Source: Pterois miles
Taxonomy: Eukaryota > Chordata > Actinopteri > Perciformes > Scorpaenidae
DNA length: 64,000 bases
Assembly: GCA_947000775.1 (NCBI GenBank)
Contig: CAMQGK010000299.1
Location: 4,601,501-4,665,500, forward strand
Reading direction: 5' to 3'
The notes below the pieces were generated by a model. That model was not told the DNA's origin. It ran no database searches and worked only from the letters and a program-made list of their open reading frames with translations. Positions 62,460 to 64,000 of the stretch are shown one piece after another. The first letter of the stretch is position 1, and each line of letters opens with the position of its first letter. The translations under genes were made by a program, and so were the position numbers.

Positions 62460-63178
62460 ATAGACTTTATTGCTAAAACGTGTAAACATAACATGTACAC
62501 TGATATGTTTTACTTTTTATTTATTTTATTGATTTTTTATTATTTTTAGAAATATTCAAGTAGACATCTCCCATATTTTTTCTGGTATACTCTGCTATTC
62601 TCTTTCCTTATGCTCTATACTCACAATCGTTAAAATAATAAATAAAACGTACAGATTTGTTTATTTCTACAATACTATGTATTCCAAAAAAGCTGAGTTC
62701 ACGCCTTTATATATATCTTTAACCTCAACTTTTTTCTTTTTTTTTACAATTTAATTATTATTGATATTAATATACAAAAAAAAAAACTCTAGGCAGCATT
62801 GCAGTGAAATAACAGTCAGCATCAATGTTCAGTTGAAGAGGAAAAAATGTCACCTCTTGGAGAGGTGTAGCATATATGCATTGCATCTTCAATGTCTCAT
62901 AAAAAAAAATATTAAAAAAAAAAAAGCTCTTCCGTATGAAGTGCTCGTGTTCCCCTCCCAAAAACACGTTTCAGGGTTGAGAATAAAATATGGTCCTGGT
63001 TCAATTAGAAAAAATAGCTGCATTTTTATTAAATATGTACAATGTTGGTATTTCACTTAAAATGCTATATAAAAAAATAGATTTGCTATGGTGCCCACCT
63101 CTGTAGAGAGTTAACAGTGCAATAGAAACCGTATTTCCAGTCCAGTCCACTCCCCCTCGACCACTTCCTTAGAGAGAA
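62460..63178 (-). other. nog2: Noggin-2 3' UTR
   Basis: AT-rich sequence after the noggin stop. Minus-strand AATAAA signals lie at 63030-63025, at several places in 62545-62516, and at 62471-62466 (followed by GTCTATC). The true end cannot be chosen without transcript data; the low-complexity C run at 62390-62412 lies just beyond. Confidence 0.5.
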
Positions 63179-63814
63179 TCAGCACGAACACTTGCACTCT
63201 GAGATGATTGGGTATTGCACCTGTATCCACGTACAGTATTTCTGTCTTAGAAAGCCTTGACAATACCACCGGAGGAAAATCTTGTTGATTGACTTGACGG
63301 GTTTGCAAGACATCCCCTCGGGGAAGGAGCACGAGCGCTCGGAGAAACAGTTTCCCTCCTTGATGTAACGCGGCCAGAACCTCACGCCCAGATCCTTCCA
63401 GGTGTGCACCACTGGGCAGTGCGTATAGGTCCACAGCCACTGCAGAAATTTCCTACGGGCTTTCTTGCCCACTTTGACCCGCTTCCCATAAGGGGTCTCT
63501 GTGAGGTCCAGCTTTTTAATCTCATTGGGCATGGGCCCCTGCAGCTTCACCTGGTTGTCCGGCGCGGAGAGGTTCACCAGCATGGGCGAGGTGATGGACA
63601 TGAAGTTGGGGTCAAAGTTGCTGCCGAGCTTTTTCCTCAGAGTCCTCTCGGCCAAGTCCTGCTCCCGGGGGTCGTACTCCGGGTCCGGGTCCTCCTTGAG
63701 GTCGGGCACGGGGAGGTGATCGCTGGGCGAAGGACGGAGGCGAAGGTAATGCTGGGAAACTCCAAGGTGGACGCACACCAGCGCGTACACGAGTAGCGTT
63801 TGTGAGAGGCCCAT
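63179..63814 (-). CDS. nog2: Noggin-2, secreted BMP antagonist
   Basis: A single-exon frame of 211 residues, as expected for intronless noggin genes. ATG at 63814-63812 has A at -3 and G at +4; the GTG extension to 63880 is not credible. Residues 1-20 form a signal peptide, with the mature start at QHYLRLRPSPSDHLP, the clip segment that covers the BMP receptor site in the family. An acidic EDPDPEYDPREQDL stretch, one glycosylation sequon (N81) and a basic heparin-binding patch (111-122, KRVKVGKKARRK) follow. The C-terminal part has WLWTYTHCPV, LGVRFWPRYIKEG, RSCSFPEGMSCKP and YPIISECKCSC, with nine cysteines at 133, 157, 162, 170, 185, 194, 207, 209 and 211. QWLWTYTHC and LRWYCQGFL are the features that point to noggin-2 rather than noggin-1 or -3. 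The family binds and blocks BMPs outside the cell. Confidence 0.95.
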   Translation of the reverse strand: MGLSQTLLVYALVCVHLGVSQHYLRLRPSPSDHLPVPDLKEDPDPEYDPREQDLAERTLRKKLGSNFDPNFMSITSPMLVNLSAPDNQVKLQGPMPNEIKKLDLTETPYGKRVKVGKKARRKFLQWLWTYTHCPVVHTWKDLGVRFWPRYIKEGNCFSERSCSFPEGMSCKPVKSINKIFLRWYCQGFLRQKYCTWIQVQYPIISECKCSC

Positions 63815-64000
63815 TATTCCTCTTGGTTTTACGCACCGGTTCTTCACGCGTAAATAAGCTTCAGTTCTCTTCCCGGTCACTGTGTTCTCTGCAACGACCA
63901 GCCCGGGGCTTCATAAATAGTAGAAGTTCAGTCACCAGCAAGGCGATACTTTTAATAGACGGCGTCGGGTTTGAATGACATGGAGCGCTTTGCTTTTTAG
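63815..64000 (-). promoter_or_regulatory. nog2: Noggin-2 5' leader and proximal promoter
   Basis: The minus strand carries CTATTTATGAAGCC around 63923-63910, a TATA-like sequence about 100 nt before the ATG. This would give a leader of roughly 70 nt. The rest of the promoter is outside the window. Confidence 0.35.

Noticed and set aside
63815..63880. N-terminal extension of noggin from 63880
   Set aside because: It starts with GTG and adds 22 residues before a normal signal peptide. The ATG at 63814 has good context and gives the expected length.

Overview
The window looks like a piece of a teleost (ray-finned fish) chromosome, most likely a percomorph. The reasons are a multi-exon netrin gene and an intronless noggin gene whose best remembered matches are the fish netrin-2/3 and noggin-2 types, several tRNA-derived SINEs and MITE-type DNA transposons of kinds common in teleosts, and very long (AC)n microsatellites. 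There is no sign of bacterial, viral or plasmid organisation. Species cannot be named from the sequence.

Only two protein-coding genes can be supported, both on the minus strand. Netrin (ntn2-like) takes up the first half: coding exons lie at 32931-31881, 17193-17005, 10744-10595, 7432-7379, 1556-1482 and 630-245. All five junctions obey GT-AG and all are phase 1. They join into a 1905-nt reading frame (634 residues plus stop) with signal peptide, laminin N-terminal domain, three laminin-EGF modules, a linker and a netrin (NTR) C-terminal domain. A 5' untranslated leader reaches back to a clear splice acceptor at 33144, so at least one non-coding upstream exon exists. Noggin-2 (63814-63179, 211 residues, single exon) lies about 30 kb upstream of the netrin start on the same strand.

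Region by region: 1-33144 is netrin exons and long introns. The introns carry dispersed repeats, a three-copy degenerate direct repeat beside the third exon, a TTAA-flanked transposon relic (20024-20914), a degenerate hAT-like element with a 40-bp-stem hairpin (23330-23942), a hAT MITE with 8-bp target duplications that a SINE has invaded (27350-28334), and a SINE with target duplications (30465-30652). From 33145 to about 62460 there is no recognisable coding sequence. That stretch holds CpG-rich promoter-like blocks (about 43.6-44.4 kb and 45.48-45.78 kb), a 45-bp minisatellite, two good CTCF-like motifs, nested inverted-repeat and MITE elements (47.3-49.7 kb), a Tc1-like transposase relic, SINEs, and a cluster of long (AC)n/(GT)n tracts. 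From 62460 to 64000 lie the noggin 3' UTR, gene and start of its promoter.

Biologically, netrin is a secreted axon-guidance and adhesion cue acting through DCC/neogenin and UNC5 receptors, and noggin is a secreted BMP antagonist. Both are developmental signals, and the large gene-poor interval between them is the kind of landscape in which long-range enhancers are found. I did not find a new biological system. The most checkable novelties are family-specific insertions in the netrin protein, the orphan TATA/CpG block near 45.5 kb, the hairpin at 23.6 kb, and the nested transposon structures.
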